A stretch of 64,000 nt of DNA, from positions 14,466,001-14,530,000 of the forward strand of contig CM072343.1 of the NCBI GenBank assembly GCA_036874045.1, given 5' to 3'. Below the pieces are notes generated by a model. The model saw only the letters and a program-made list of their open reading frames with translations. It searched no databases and was not told the DNA's origin. This document shows positions 1 to 10,759 of this stretch, one piece after another (position 1 is the first letter of the stretch; each line of letters begins with the position of its first letter). The DNA comes from Cymodocea nodosa. Taxonomy: Eukaryota; Streptophyta; Magnoliopsida; Alismatales; Cymodoceaceae. The position numbers were made by a program, and so were the translations under genes.

Positions 1-75
1 CATGTTATCAAAGTCTTGAGAAGTTTGAATAAAGACTAGAAAGCTAAGGCTACCTCCCTGCAAGATTCAAAGGAT

Positions 76-1020
76 ATGATGACTTTCACTATTGAAGATC
101 TCACTAGCAATCTGTTAGCCAATGAGACTCAACTGAAGGACTGGAAAGAAGAGGAAGGAGAAACCTCAAGGAAAGTTGAAAAGAAAAAGGAGCTTGCACT
201 GAAGGCTCAACAACCATCTAAGGAGTCTGTTAATGAGTTTCCAGAAGAATTGGCCTGTATTATCAGAAAATTCCGGAAGAAAGGAAAAAATCATGATAAA
301 GGGAAGCAATCTGCTACAAAATGCTTCAACTGCAATAGATATGAGCATTTTCAGAGCCAATGCATATATCAAAAGAAGGATGAAAGAAAGAATTTTGACA
401 AGAAGAAATCTCATGAAAAACAGAAGTTTCATCAGAAAAGATTTAATCAAGGAAAGAAGAAAGCATTCCAAGTTACTTGGGATGATTCTATAGAATCTGA
501 AGTATCTGAAGGTACCAGTACTGATGGTACATAGACTGAGTCTGAGTCTCAAGAGCTAGCCATTGTCTATTTTATGGCTAACACTAATGAGGTACATTCT
601 GATTCTAATATAGCTAAGGAAATCATTTCTGATAATGATTCTGATGTGTCTGATATAAATCAAGATGATTATAATGAATTATTGGAAGAACTAAAAAATG
701 TTAGTTTGGAAAATTCTATGTTAAAAAGAAAATTATCAAATAGTAATAAAATTGCTGCTAAGTTAGAAAAGGAAATTACTGCATTAAAAATTGAAAATTC
801 TACATTAAAGAAAAATAAATTTGTTGCTGATAGTTCTGATATGCATGATAAAATTTCTGAACTTGAAAAATATAATTCAGAACTTATTAAGGAATTGAAG
901 GATAAATTTTTAGAAAACAAAAGGCTACAAGATGAAACTGAAAAATTGAATGAAAAACTTAAAAATCAGTGTGTAGAAAATTCTAGCTCTAATAATGATA
1001 TAGAAAAATTAGAATAAGAA
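76..1020 (+). pseudogene. gag C-terminal half of element A (zinc knuckle and coiled coil)
   Basis: Gag forms the virus-like particle and binds the element RNA. A CCHC zinc knuckle (CFNCNRYEHFQSQC, bases 322-363) sits after a Lys/Glu-rich stretch and before a Lys-rich stretch. It is followed by a long Leu/Lys/Glu/Asn-rich segment (about 660-1010) with the heptad look of a coiled coil. A zinc knuckle followed by a long coiled coil is typical of SIRE gag. The N-terminal half lies left of the window. It is a broken fossil. Confidence 0.8.
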
Positions 1021-1182
1021 ATTGGTAGACTGAAATTTAAACTAGGAGCTTTTACTAAAGGAGATAAGAAACTGACAAATATTATTAATAGTTATAAAGT
1101 CTTTAGTGATAGAACTGGTATAGGTTTTATCTATGAACCACCAAAAACATATACTTTCGTTAATTTTTCAAACAGCTATAAA

Positions 1183-1838
1183 ATGGACTATGGAAGTGGC
1201 TATTTGAAAACAATTAATAAAGAGAAAGTTCTCTATGTGTTAAAAAGAAATACTACTAATCGAAATAACACATGGATTTCAAAACAAAATAGATTTCAAA
1301 TATTCTCCATTGACAAAAATGGACTAAAGAAAATATGGGTACCAAAGGATGTGATTATGACTATCCTTGCAGGTCAAAACTAAAAGATCCCGATGGGTGA
1401 TGGACAGTGGTGCTTCAAAGCATATGATTGGAGATAAATCTGTCCTAAAAGACCTGAAGAAGATCGATAGAGGAAATGTCAGATTTGGCAATGATCAAAA
1501 AGGTAAGATTATTGGTATTAGATCTGTCTATGTAAATGATAAAATGGTTATAGATAATGTCTTACTAGTTGAAAATTTAGAGCATAATTTAATTAGTATT
1601 ACTCAGTTAGAAGATAAAGGTTATATGGTTTTGTTTAAATCTAAGAAGTGCCTTGTTATTGATGAAAACTCTAATGAAGTTAAATTTATTGCTCATAGAA
1701 GAAATGATGTATGTTTTCTAAATTTACCTAATGATGTTTCTTCAACTGATTCCTATTTAATTGCTAATAATTTAGACAATGCATGGTTATGGCGTCATAG
1801 ACTAGGTCATATTCATATGAAACAACTAGATAAGTTAG
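1183..1838 (+). pseudogene. Protease and GAG-pre-integrase region of element A
   Basis: The aspartic protease signature VMDSGASKHMIGD is encoded at 1397-1435. The following beta-rich stretch is typical of copia proteases. The GAG-pre-integrase zinc region begins near 1785 with WLWRHRLGHIHMKQLDKLV. The region is then interrupted by the solo LTR starting at 1839 and resumes after 3973. The protease would cut Gag-Pol, and the pre-integrase segment carries the His half of the integrase HHCC zinc site. It is a broken fossil. Confidence 0.85.
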
Positions 1839-3968
1839 TGTTTGTGTTTGGCCAGCACGACACTAGAAAACTTGTATTGTATCTCCAACAATGCATCAAA
1901 AAAACTTGGATTTGTTAACTTCTATTTTTACTTAGTTAATTTATCTTTATGCCTATTCTTTTTTTAAAAGAAAATAAACAACCTTTCACACAATATCTAA
2001 TTTGTATTTTAACTGCAAGTGCACAGTGTCTATTGTATTAGTATGCAAGTATAGGTCGATCCCATAGGAAATTGCTTAAGAATTGAGAACTGTTCCATTT
2101 TTTCAATAATCAAATTTATATATTCAATAAGCTCTCCGTTGAGTTACAGTTATCTCAACGGACAAAGTTTGTTTAGTTATGGCTAACTCAACGGACTAAC
2201 CTTGTGGACTTAAGTTAACTCCACGAGCCTGCATTTCCTAGTTAATACTACTATTTACAGAGGAATTCGACCAACCATTGGGCGGTTCCACAGATTGTAA
2301 ATAACATCAATTAAACTCTTTAATATTAGTAAACACTGGATTTATCATTAGGCAATACTAACATTCAGATAATTCAAACAGTAATCATTAAAACCTTTAA
2401 GTCTTTTGAACGAACCAATTTCAGTAAACTGTAAAACTAAAACAAACATAAAACAATCACAATATTGACAAAGATAACATTAATCACGATACAACACAAA
2501 CAATACAACACTCAAATACAAAATACAATCACAGATAAGTTGTTTTCGGTATTTTTGTTTTAATATGAACATAGAAATGGGCGAAAGGTGAAATGTAAAG
2601 TAATCTCAGTTGATAGTAAATACTTCCGTTACTACATATGACGCGATTACACTACTAAAAATTAAACCACTTACAATTCTGTCTCCTCTCCTTATAGAAT
2701 CGTCAGTCCATAATTGCAAGATGATCTCCTCTTCAGCATACAGGCATCAACCCGAAGCCAAGGCTAGAAGCTTTACGATCTCCTGAAATATGAGTCGGCA
2801 CTTGGTGAAAATGGCTTCCCTTCCTGCGACGCGATCACTCCTCACAGTGGTTGTAAGGCACTGTGTTTGGCTCGAAATCGACCCGACATTAGGAAAGTAT
2901 CCTCACAGACCTTCGATGGTTGGTGATAAGGTGGTGATAATGTGGTGGTGGTGATAATGGTTGGTGTGGTACTTCAGAGAATTGCCGACACTGTCTACAG
3001 AAAGCTCGGTGCTCCTTCTCTGTACACACTGGCCATGCCCATCGATCACACACCCTTTACTTCTTTTTCTTCTTTTCTTTTATATTTCTTTAGTGGTAAT
3101 TGCTTCTGCTTGAATGGTTAGTTGGATTTCCTTCATTCATATCAACGACGATGCTTTCTTCTCCCTTCGACAAGTGAATTCTTGCGTGATACAGATAGTG
3201 CGATCGTGGTTTTTCCTTCTAACTGTCCTATTTCTGCAACCGCTATAGTGGCATATTAGAAAATAAATAGTCCGTGGAGTTACAGATAACTCAACGGACT
3301 TACCTCGTTGATTTAACTATAAAACACATGCATAAATTTAACTATCCGATGCTCAGGTGCATTTCGGATACTTATAAACTTAACTATCTGATACCTAGAT
3401 GCATTTCGGATAGTTACAGATAACTCACCGATATATAACTTAAGTAAATCTACCATATCTCAACACATGTCAACAGCAGTTTAATAATAAAAGAAACATT
3501 TCATAGAGTTACAGGTCTAACTTTCCGATGCTCAGCTACAATTTCGGATAGTTATAGATAACTCACCGAAAGTTCACTTAAGACATGCATTATGGTTTCG
3601 ACACGTGTACTTCAGGAAATAATAAAATATTCTTTTAAAGCATAACTGTTCGGTAGTTTAAAACATAACTATCTGATACATGTTCGGTATGTTAAACATA
3701 ATTGTCTGAAATATGTTTGATATGTTAAACATAACTGTCCTAAATATCAAAAAATTCGGATACTTAAGAATTTCATAGCATGCAACTTACCGACAGTTCA
3801 GAAATGTACTAAATTAACATTAATTCACCGAAATTAAGTAGATTCTTTAATTAAAGCATATAACAGTGCAATTATAACATAATGGCTTAATTCTCATATG
3901 ATAAGCTAAATATTATGTAATTAACCATCATTCAAACGTTAATATTATGCACTTTTTCATTGTAAATA
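1839..3968 (-). repeat. Solo Athila-type LTR in element A
   Basis: This 2130-bp LTR lies in minus orientation and is flanked by the 5-bp target duplication GTTAG (1834-1838 and 3969-3973). Its plus-strand right end (about 3930-3968) matches the ends of the related LTRs near 28383, 50185 and 56229. Its left part matches the LTR at 26620-28383. No internal region is present, so it is a solo LTR, presumably left by LTR-LTR recombination. It holds many copies of the YTCGNNNAGTTA word and ACACGTGT G-box cores, especially at 3280-3600. Confidence 0.88.
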
Positions 3969-4990
3969 GTTAGCTAAGAAGAACCTAGTAGATGGTTTAC
4001 CCAATTTGAAATATAAAAAGGATAAAATTTGTGATGTATGTGAATTGGGAAAACAGAAAAAGGGTTCTTTTAAATCAGGAAAGCAAATTATATCTAGAAG
4101 AATTTTGGAATTAATTCACATGGATTTATTTGGCCCTACTAGAACAGAAAGTTTAGGTGGTAAGAGATATGTATTTGTTCTAGTTGATGATTTTTCAAGA
4201 TATACTTGGGTAATATTTCTAAGACATAAGAGTGAAGTATTTGAGGAGTTTAAAATTTTTCTGAATATGATTCAAAATGGAAAGCAATTGAAAGTTCAGA
4301 AAATTAAGAGTGATCATGGAGGGGAATTTGAAAATGAAAATATGGAAAGACTTTGCCAAGATCTAGGAATAGAACATAGATTTGCCTTTCCTAGAGCCCC
4401 TTCTCAGAATGGAGTTGTAGAGAGAAAGAATAAATCTCTTCAAGAAATGACTAGAACTATGTTGAATGAAAACAACGTTGCTTATTATTTTTGGGCTGAG
4501 GTAGTTAGTACTGCATGCTATATTTTAAATAGAGTAACCCTAAGAAGAGACATGAATAAGACTCCTTTTGAGCTATGGATGGGAAGAATTCCTAAAGTAT
4601 ATTATTTTAAAGCTTTTGGATCTAAATGTTTTATTCTGAATATAAAAGAGAATAAAGATAAATTTGAAGCAAAATCTGATGAAGGTATATTTTTGAGATA
4701 TTCTTCAAGATGTAAAGCATATAGAATTTATAACAAAATTTCTTTGGCTATTGAAGAATCTATGCATGTAAATTTTGATGAAGAGTCAAGTAATATTTCA
4801 AAAGAAATTACTGATACTTTGGATTATGAATGTGATGAATCAAATATTGGAGAATCTAGTTCCATGGGTCAAGAAAGAAATGATAACCCTTTGACTCATA
4901 AATTCTTGCCTCAACACCCTAACGAGTTTATTATTGGTGATATTTCTAAAGGTGTGCAAACAAGATCTAGATTAATGTATCTAGGTGCTA
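3969..4990 (+). pseudogene. Integrase of element A
   Basis: Integrase inserts the element cDNA into the genome. The CC half of the HHCC zinc site (CDVCELGKQK) is encoded near 4030. The core then carries the D,D-35-E triad in IHMDLFGPTRTES, SDHGGEFENE and APSQNGVVERKN. The C-terminal part includes KAFGSKCFIL and a VNFDE block typical of copia. A variable, acidic linker towards RT starts near 4770. It lies directly after the GTTAG repeat that closes the LTR insertion. It is a fossil. Confidence 0.87.
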
Positions 4991-5009
4991 TGCTTTTCTA
5001 TCTGAAATA

Positions 5010-6476
5010 GAACCTAAAAACATTGATGAGGCATTAAATGATGAATTTTGGATTAGTGCCATGAAGGAAGAACTTAATCAATTTAGAAGAAATGAAGTTT
5101 GGGACTTAGTTCCTAAACCTCTAGATCATTCAATTATTTGCACTAAATGGATATTTAAGAATAAATCTGATGAATCAGGACATGTAATTAGAAATAAGGC
5201 TAGACTAGTAGCCCAAGGGTATAACCAATAGGAGGGAATAGATTTTGAAGAAACCTTTGCACCTGTAGCTAGATTTGAATCTATTAGAATTTTTCTAGCT
5301 TTTGTTGCTCATATGAATTTTAAACTATATCAAATCGATGTTAAAAGTGCATTTTTAAATGGTTTCATTAAAGAAGAAGTTTATGTTAGGCAACCACCTA
5401 GTTTTGCTGATGTTGATTTTCCTGAGCATGTTTTCAAATTGAAGAAGGCATTGTATGGTTTGAAACAAGCTCCGAGAGCTTGGTATGATAGGCTGAAATC
5501 CTTTCTGCTAGATAATGGTTTTTCTATTGGTAAGGTTGACAATACCTTATTCTTTAAGAAAAATCATCTAGGTTTGTTAGTTGTTCAAATTTATGTAGAT
5601 GATATCATTTTTGGAGCAACTAATGAGATTTTAAGTAATAAGTTTGCAGATCAGATGAAAAATCAGTTTGAGATGAGTCTAATGGGTGAGTTGACATTCT
5701 TTCTAGGATTGCAGATTAAACAAGTTGAAAAAGGAATTTTTGTATATCAAGAGAAATATACAAAGCAACTTTTAGAAAAATTTCGAATGAGTAACTGCAA
5801 ATCCTCAGGCACTCCTATGAGTTTATTAATTAAATTGGATAAAGATGAATCTGGACCAGTTGTTGATATTACTAAATATAGAGGAATGATAGGTTCTCTT
5901 TTTTATTTAACTACTTCTAGACTTGATGTCATGTTTAGTGTTTGTGCCTGTGCTCGTTTTCAAACTCAACTAAAAGAATCTCATTTATCTGCAGTTAAAA
6001 GGATAATGAAATACCTACAAGGAACTTCAAATTTTGGTTTAATGTATTTCAAAGATAGCAGTTTGGATCTAATTGGATACAGTGATGCTGATTATGTTGG
6101 ATGCAAATCTGATAGAAAGAGTACTAGTGGAACTTGCCAACTGTTTGGTAGTTCATTAATTTCTTGGTTCAGTAAGAAGCAGAATTGTGTTGCCCTATCA
6201 ACTACTGAAGCTGAATATGTTGTCGTTGCCTTATGTTGTGCACAAATTCTTTGGATGAAACAAACTATGAAAGATTATGGAATTACATATGGAAAAACTC
6301 CTATTAATTGTGACAGTAATAGTGCAATAAGTTTGTCAAAGAACCCTATGTTGCACTCTCGGGCAAAACATATTGAAATAAGACACCATTTTTTGAGAGA
6401 TAATGTTATGAAGGATAACATTAAGCTGAATTTTGTATCTACTCATGAGCAGTTGGCAGATATTTTCACAAAGCAT
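5010..6476 (+). pseudogene. Reverse transcriptase and RNase H of element A
   Basis: The RT opens with the copia block W-x-L-V-P near 5100, followed by KNKSDESGHVIRNKARLV and [11 protein letters not shown]. The catalytic [10 protein letters not shown] lies near 5590. RNase H follows, with [30 protein letters not shown] and ADIFTK, ending near 6476. The sequence departs from the family consensus just after ADIFTK, and what follows is annotated separately. It is a broken fossil. Confidence 0.88.
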
Positions 6477-7724
6477 TGTATCTTTTATCTTTTACTTTTT
6501 CAATATTTACTTCACCATCTCTTTTTCTATTATTTATTTATACTGCGTTATTTTGATGATCTACTTCAGTGTAATTCTAATATTGAGTTATTTTTTGAGA
6601 ATATTTACAAATTTTTTTTCAAACCTTAAAACAACAACAAAACAGACAACTATCTTCATTGGATTTTCTACTAAGTTTATAAGTTACAATGATTCCTTAC
6701 ATCTATATTAAAATCAACTTAGAGTAATTCATCAAAATTACTGATGGCTTCTACTCCACAAATAGAATAATGCCCACATGACACTTAGAATGGGGATCTA
6801 AATCTGAAAAATAGCCAAGTTGCCTTATTATTTCAGTAATTGTATTCCTCTTTGCTAGACATGATTAGATAATTTAGAGGTATTTAATATGTGAGGGTGA
6901 AAAATAAGGAAAATTGGTTGGAAGCAATAAGACTCAAGATATTTAACCTAACATTGTCCAAATGTTTTTAACTTTCTACACTTTCCCATTTTCAGTGCTG
7001 TCAAAATGATTGCCATTGTTAAAAAAAAATGGAATGTTTGTTGCAAAGAGCAACCAACACCAAATAAATAAATAAAAACCTTTGATTATTGGTTATGTAG
7101 TACTAACAGTTTCATAATTCTCAAAGATCTTCTTTTCCTCTTAGTTAATTACATAACAGACATGGTTAAGGGAAAATGTACCTTGGGGTTGCTTCATGGA
7201 AATTTCAAACTAGCTAGAGAGAACATATTAAATGTGTCTGAATTTTTCTATTCTGAAAACATTAAGTTCTAGCACTAAAGTTTATAAAAACTGATTTTTT
7301 AAGGTTAATAAGGTGAACCATAGGATCAAGTTCTTATCCTAAGTGAAATGTGTTCTTTATCCTACTATGGAGTCTTGAATATTTCAGTAATTCTCACAAA
7401 ATTAAAATTTAAATGAAAACAAAAAAACAAAAAATTTCTTTTTCCTAGTAAAGAACTACTTATATATATTTTTATATCTATATATCTAATCAAAAAATAA
7501 AAATAAAAATAGAAACAAAAAAAAACATAAAATAAAATAAAATAAAAAAACACTATAAAAATACAAATACCACGACAAATTTTTTTTGTGCTAATTTCTT
7601 TTATTCAAAAATTCAGGGGGAGTTTATTCTTTTTCATATGTCTGATTTTCTCAATTTTAAGATCTCTTCCTTTCTTAGTCAGCATATTTTTAAGGGGAGT
7701 TATTTTTTATTTACCTAGATAGGT
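6477..7724 (+). other. Unclassified AT-rich tail after element A
   Basis: I see no coding similarity here. The stretch 6640-7350 contains none of the hairpin words that fill the surrounding LTRs and is the least repeat-like sequence in the window. Runs of A and T lie at 7490-7560. A GGGGGAG polypurine-like tract lies near 7615 and AGGGGAG near 7693, as expected close to the 3' end of a SIRE-type element. It may therefore be the untranslated tail of element A, or unique host sequence. Element D begins at 7725. Confidence 0.4.
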
Positions 7725-8097
7725 TGTGATGCGTGTGTCTTCCATCAAGTATATGTATGTGTCATTGAATATGGTTGTATTTCTTTGATAATTTGTACAG
7801 GGGCAAACTTGTCTTTTCGGTATCACCAACCGTTGCCCCTATATATGTAAGGCGTCATCCACGTCCAAGGGATGTCATGTCAAATCATCCCTTGATTTTG
7901 TACTCCCCCTTCTTTGTACCAGCAACCATACAGCAGAGAATCACGATAGATTGATCACCCATGGACGTACCCGTGTTGGGGAACCACGTAAATTTGTTGT
8001 TCTTCGAATTCTCCACTCGCAATCCTCTCTTCCATGTAGATCTCTTCTCCACGCCGCCCCTAGATGCTCCACATTTGTTTGATCTTTCCACACAACA
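7725..8097 (+). repeat. 5' LTR of element D
   Basis: This 373-bp LTR begins TGTGATGCG and ends CACAACA. A TATA-like box lies at 7839-7847. It lacks the YTCGNNNAGTTA words and CACGTG boxes that fill the other LTRs of the window, so it serves as an internal contrast. Confidence 0.93.
7839..7847 (+). promoter_or_regulatory. TATA-like box in the 5' LTR of D
   Basis: CTATATATG follows a GC-richer stretch and lies about 115 bp into the LTR, a usual place for the U3 promoter of a short copia LTR. The same sequence occurs in the 3' LTR near 12929. Confidence 0.6.
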
Positions 8098-8099
8098 AC

Positions 8100-8111
8100 T
8101 GGTATCAGAGC
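8100..8111 (+). other. Primer binding site of D (initiator tRNA-Met)
   Basis: TGGTATCAGAGC starts two bases after the LTR end. It is the standard plant copia site complementary to the 3' end of initiator tRNA-Met and primes minus-strand cDNA synthesis. Confidence 0.93.
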
Positions 8112-8143
8112 CAGGTTGGACATCTCTGGGTTTGCATCTGAAG

Positions 8144-8515
8144 TTTTGAAGAGTTTCATCAAGGTTCAAGCCATTTCCGTAAGGGATCTCTCCAATGTTG
8201 TAACTGCCGTCGTCGCCGACGCCAATCTGCACACTCCAACGCCAAGTCGTGTGCCTTCCTCGTCTGTGCTCCATTGCGTCTCAAATTTTGAGGGCGTGTA
8301 GTAAGCTTCGATCTTCCTTCCTTTAAAATTTTGAAGAGATTGATCGAGGTTCAAGTCATTTCCACAAGGATATCCCCCATTTCCGTAACTGCCGTCGTCG
8401 CCGGCGCCAATCTACACACTCTGACGCCAAGTCGTGTGCCATCCTCATCCGTGCTCCGTTGCATCTCAAATTTTGAGGACGTGTAATAAGCTTCCTGAAA
8501 TTCCTTCCTTTAAAA
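8144..8515 (+). repeat. 185-bp tandem duplication in the leader of D
   Basis: Two consecutive diverged copies of about 185 bp begin at 8144 and 8329, each opening with TTTTGAAGAG. Each contains GTAACTGCCGTCGTCGCC and a CGCCAAGTCGTGTGCC block. They lie in the untranslated leader between the primer site and gag. The leader runs to the gag start at 8848 and is otherwise T-rich. Confidence 0.85.
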
Positions 8516-8847
8516 TTTCATCATCAGAAGTTTCGTATTTAGAGAGATACAGCTAGAGGCGTCTGGCTAGGGCACAATAGTTTTCTAGACGAGTGATTCT
8601 TTGATTGTCGGATTTTGGGCATTTTGTGATTGTGGTTTTGTGCTTGGTTTGTGCAAGTATTTACTAGTATTTTGTGCTAAGTAGTGTGCTTGGCTTGTGG
8701 CTGATTGCATTTCGTTGAAATCAGTAGTTTCAGTAGCATATTGTTGTTGAGATATTGCTTGCTATTGTGTACCTTGCCGTAGAATTGTGTTTGTTGAAAT
8801 CACATTGTATCTCGTGTGTATTGCTGGTTGTTTGTTGTTTTGAAAAC

Positions 8848-9650
8848 ATGAATACTTCAGGGTTGAAGATAGAAAACTTTGATGGTAAAAATAGCTTCAA
8901 CTTATGGCAAATTAAGATGAAAGCACTTCTAAAGCAACAAGGTATTTAGGCTCCTTTAAATAAGGAAACTACTTTGAACAGAAATTCGCCAGAGTTTGAA
9001 TTGCAGGAGGAGAAAGCTCACTCCACCATCTTGTTGTGTTTGTCTAATGAAGTTATAATAGAAGTTGCTGATGAATCTACCTCATTAGGTCTTTGGCAGA
9101 AACTTGAGTCATTGTATATGACTAAGTCTTTAACAAACAAATTGTTGTTAAAGCAGAGACTGTTCTCTTTAAAGATGATAGAAGGTGTACCTCTTAAGCA
9201 GTATTTAGATCAGCTAAATGCTATTCTGATGGAACTCAAGAATATTAGAGTAATCATAGAAGATGAAGATGCAGCTCTTATCTTGCTTTGTTCACTCCCA
9301 TTGAGTTATGAAAACTTTGTTCAGTATTGTGTAGTTGGAAGAGATTCAATTACACTGGAAGAAGTGAGGTCCAACCTTCATTCCAAGGAGCTCAGGCTCA
9401 TGGTGCTTGGTAGAAACGAGGCAAGTGGTGTTGGCCTCTCAGCTCAGCAGCAAGAGAACAGGGGAAGAAGCTAGAGACAAGGTGGAGGGAAGAATAGAAG
9501 TAGAAGCAAGTCGAAAGGCAAGTACTCTAGGGATACTTGCCATTACTTAAAGGAGAAAGGACACTAGAAATCACATTGTCCCAAGCTTATGAACAAAGGA
9601 AAGGCTGCTATGGCAGAAACCAGTTCTGCGTTAGGTGATGACTTTTCTCT
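8848..9650 (+). pseudogene. gag of element D
   Basis: The ATG at 8848 opens MNTSGLKIENFDGKNSFNLW, the typical N-terminus of Tnt1/Tork-like Gag. The UBN2-type central domain follows (LWQKLESLYMTKSLTNKLLL, LNAILMELKNI). A Ser/Arg/Lys-rich stretch and a degenerate zinc-knuckle region lie near 9530. It forms the particle shell. It is a broken fossil. Confidence 0.85.
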
Positions 9651-9679
9651 TACAGTTTGTTGCGGTGCCTATTCTGATG

Positions 9680-10755
9680 ATCAATGGATTATGGACTTAG
9701 GAGCTTCACATCATATGACTCCTACTAGGGAGTATTTTGACACCTACAAGTAGGTGGAGGGTGGTCAAGTGACTTTGACCAATGATGATGTGTGTTCTAG
9801 AGTTGGTGTGGGCACTATAAAATTTAAACTACATGATGGCACAGTTAGAATTCTGGAGGACATTTGGCACATCCCAAAGCTTAGAAATTTAAACTGCATG
9901 ATGGCACAGTTAGAATTCTGGAGGACATTTGGCACGTCCCAAAGCTTAGAAAAGGTCTGATCTCATTGATGGCCCTTGATGCTAAGGGTTATAGATATAC
10001 AGGTGGTGAGGGGAAGATCAGCATACTGAAAGGCTCGTTAGTTGTTATGAAGGGAACCAAATCTGGTCCCTTATACATTTTGCAAGGCAGCTACATCAGC
10101 TATATTTGGTCAATAGGATTTTTCTATCATGTGGCACTCAAGGATGGGTCATTTGGGGCAGAAAGGGATGCAGAAATTGAGTAGTCTGGGCAAGTTTGAT
10201 GGGCACAAGGTTGCTTGTATTGACATGTGCAAGCATTGTGTCTTTGGCAAACAGAAAAGAGTGTCATTTGCATATAGTCAGCATAGCTCCAAAGGAGTTC
10301 TTGATTATATTCATGTTGATTGTTGGGGGCCTTCACGTCAGCCTTCTATTGCAGGTTCCAGATATTTTCTTTCTATCATTGAATATCATTCAAGGATGAA
10401 CTGGGTTTTCTTTTTGACACACAAAAGTGAAGCTTTTTCTTACTTCAAGCATTGGAAGAAGCAGGTAGAAAACCAAACAGACAGAAAGGTAAAATATCTT
10501 AGAATTGATAATGGTCTTGAGTTTTGTTCTCAAGAATTTGATAACTTTTGTAAAGATGAAGGCATTACACGGCATAACACCGTTAGGTATACCCCTCAGC
10601 AGAATGGAGTGGCTGAAAGATTGAACAGAACACTCCTAGAAAAGGCACGTTGTATGCTATCTCATGCAGGTTTGAGCAAGAAGTTTTGGGTAGAGGCTGT
10701 TAACATAACTTCCTATCTAGTGAATAGGTCCCCTTCTAGTGCCTTAGGGGAATAA
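9680..10755 (+). pseudogene. Protease and integrase of element D
   Basis: The protease-like signature MDLGASHHMT is encoded near 9690. The GAG-pre-integrase HHCC site shows WHSRMGHLGQKGMQKL and CKHCVFGKQKR. The integrase core carries YIHVDCWGP, RIDNGLEFCSQ and TPQQNGVAERLNRTLLEKAR, the D,D-35-E pattern. The region ends in the LVNRSPSSAL block typical of Tork elements. It is a broken fossil. Confidence 0.85.
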
Positions 10756-10759
10756 TGAC

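Larger units (their letters stand above)
1..6476 (+). mobile_element. Copia element A, SIRE-type, internal region (fossil)
   Basis: This is the internal region of a Ty1/copia retrotransposon whose 5' end lies outside the window. Parts in order are the gag C-terminal half, protease, integrase, reverse transcriptase and RNase H. SIRE (Maximus) affinity is suggested by a zinc knuckle followed by a long coiled coil before the protease, and by the RT motif [10 protein letters not shown] and the RNase H wording around [13 protein letters not shown]. No LTR of its own is recognised on either side. It is broken, with roughly five coding interruptions in addition to the Athila-type LTR inserted at 1839-3968. 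The lineage call comes from memory of the families, not from an alignment. Confidence 0.85.

Noticed and set aside
5313-6629. Long open frame as a possible host gene
   Set aside because: It has clear copia RT and RNase H motifs ([19 protein letters not shown]) and neighbours that complete a retrotransposon order.
7365-7553. Minus-strand Phe/Tyr-rich small frame
   Set aside because: It is the by-product of A-rich runs at 7400-7560 and shows no family resemblance.
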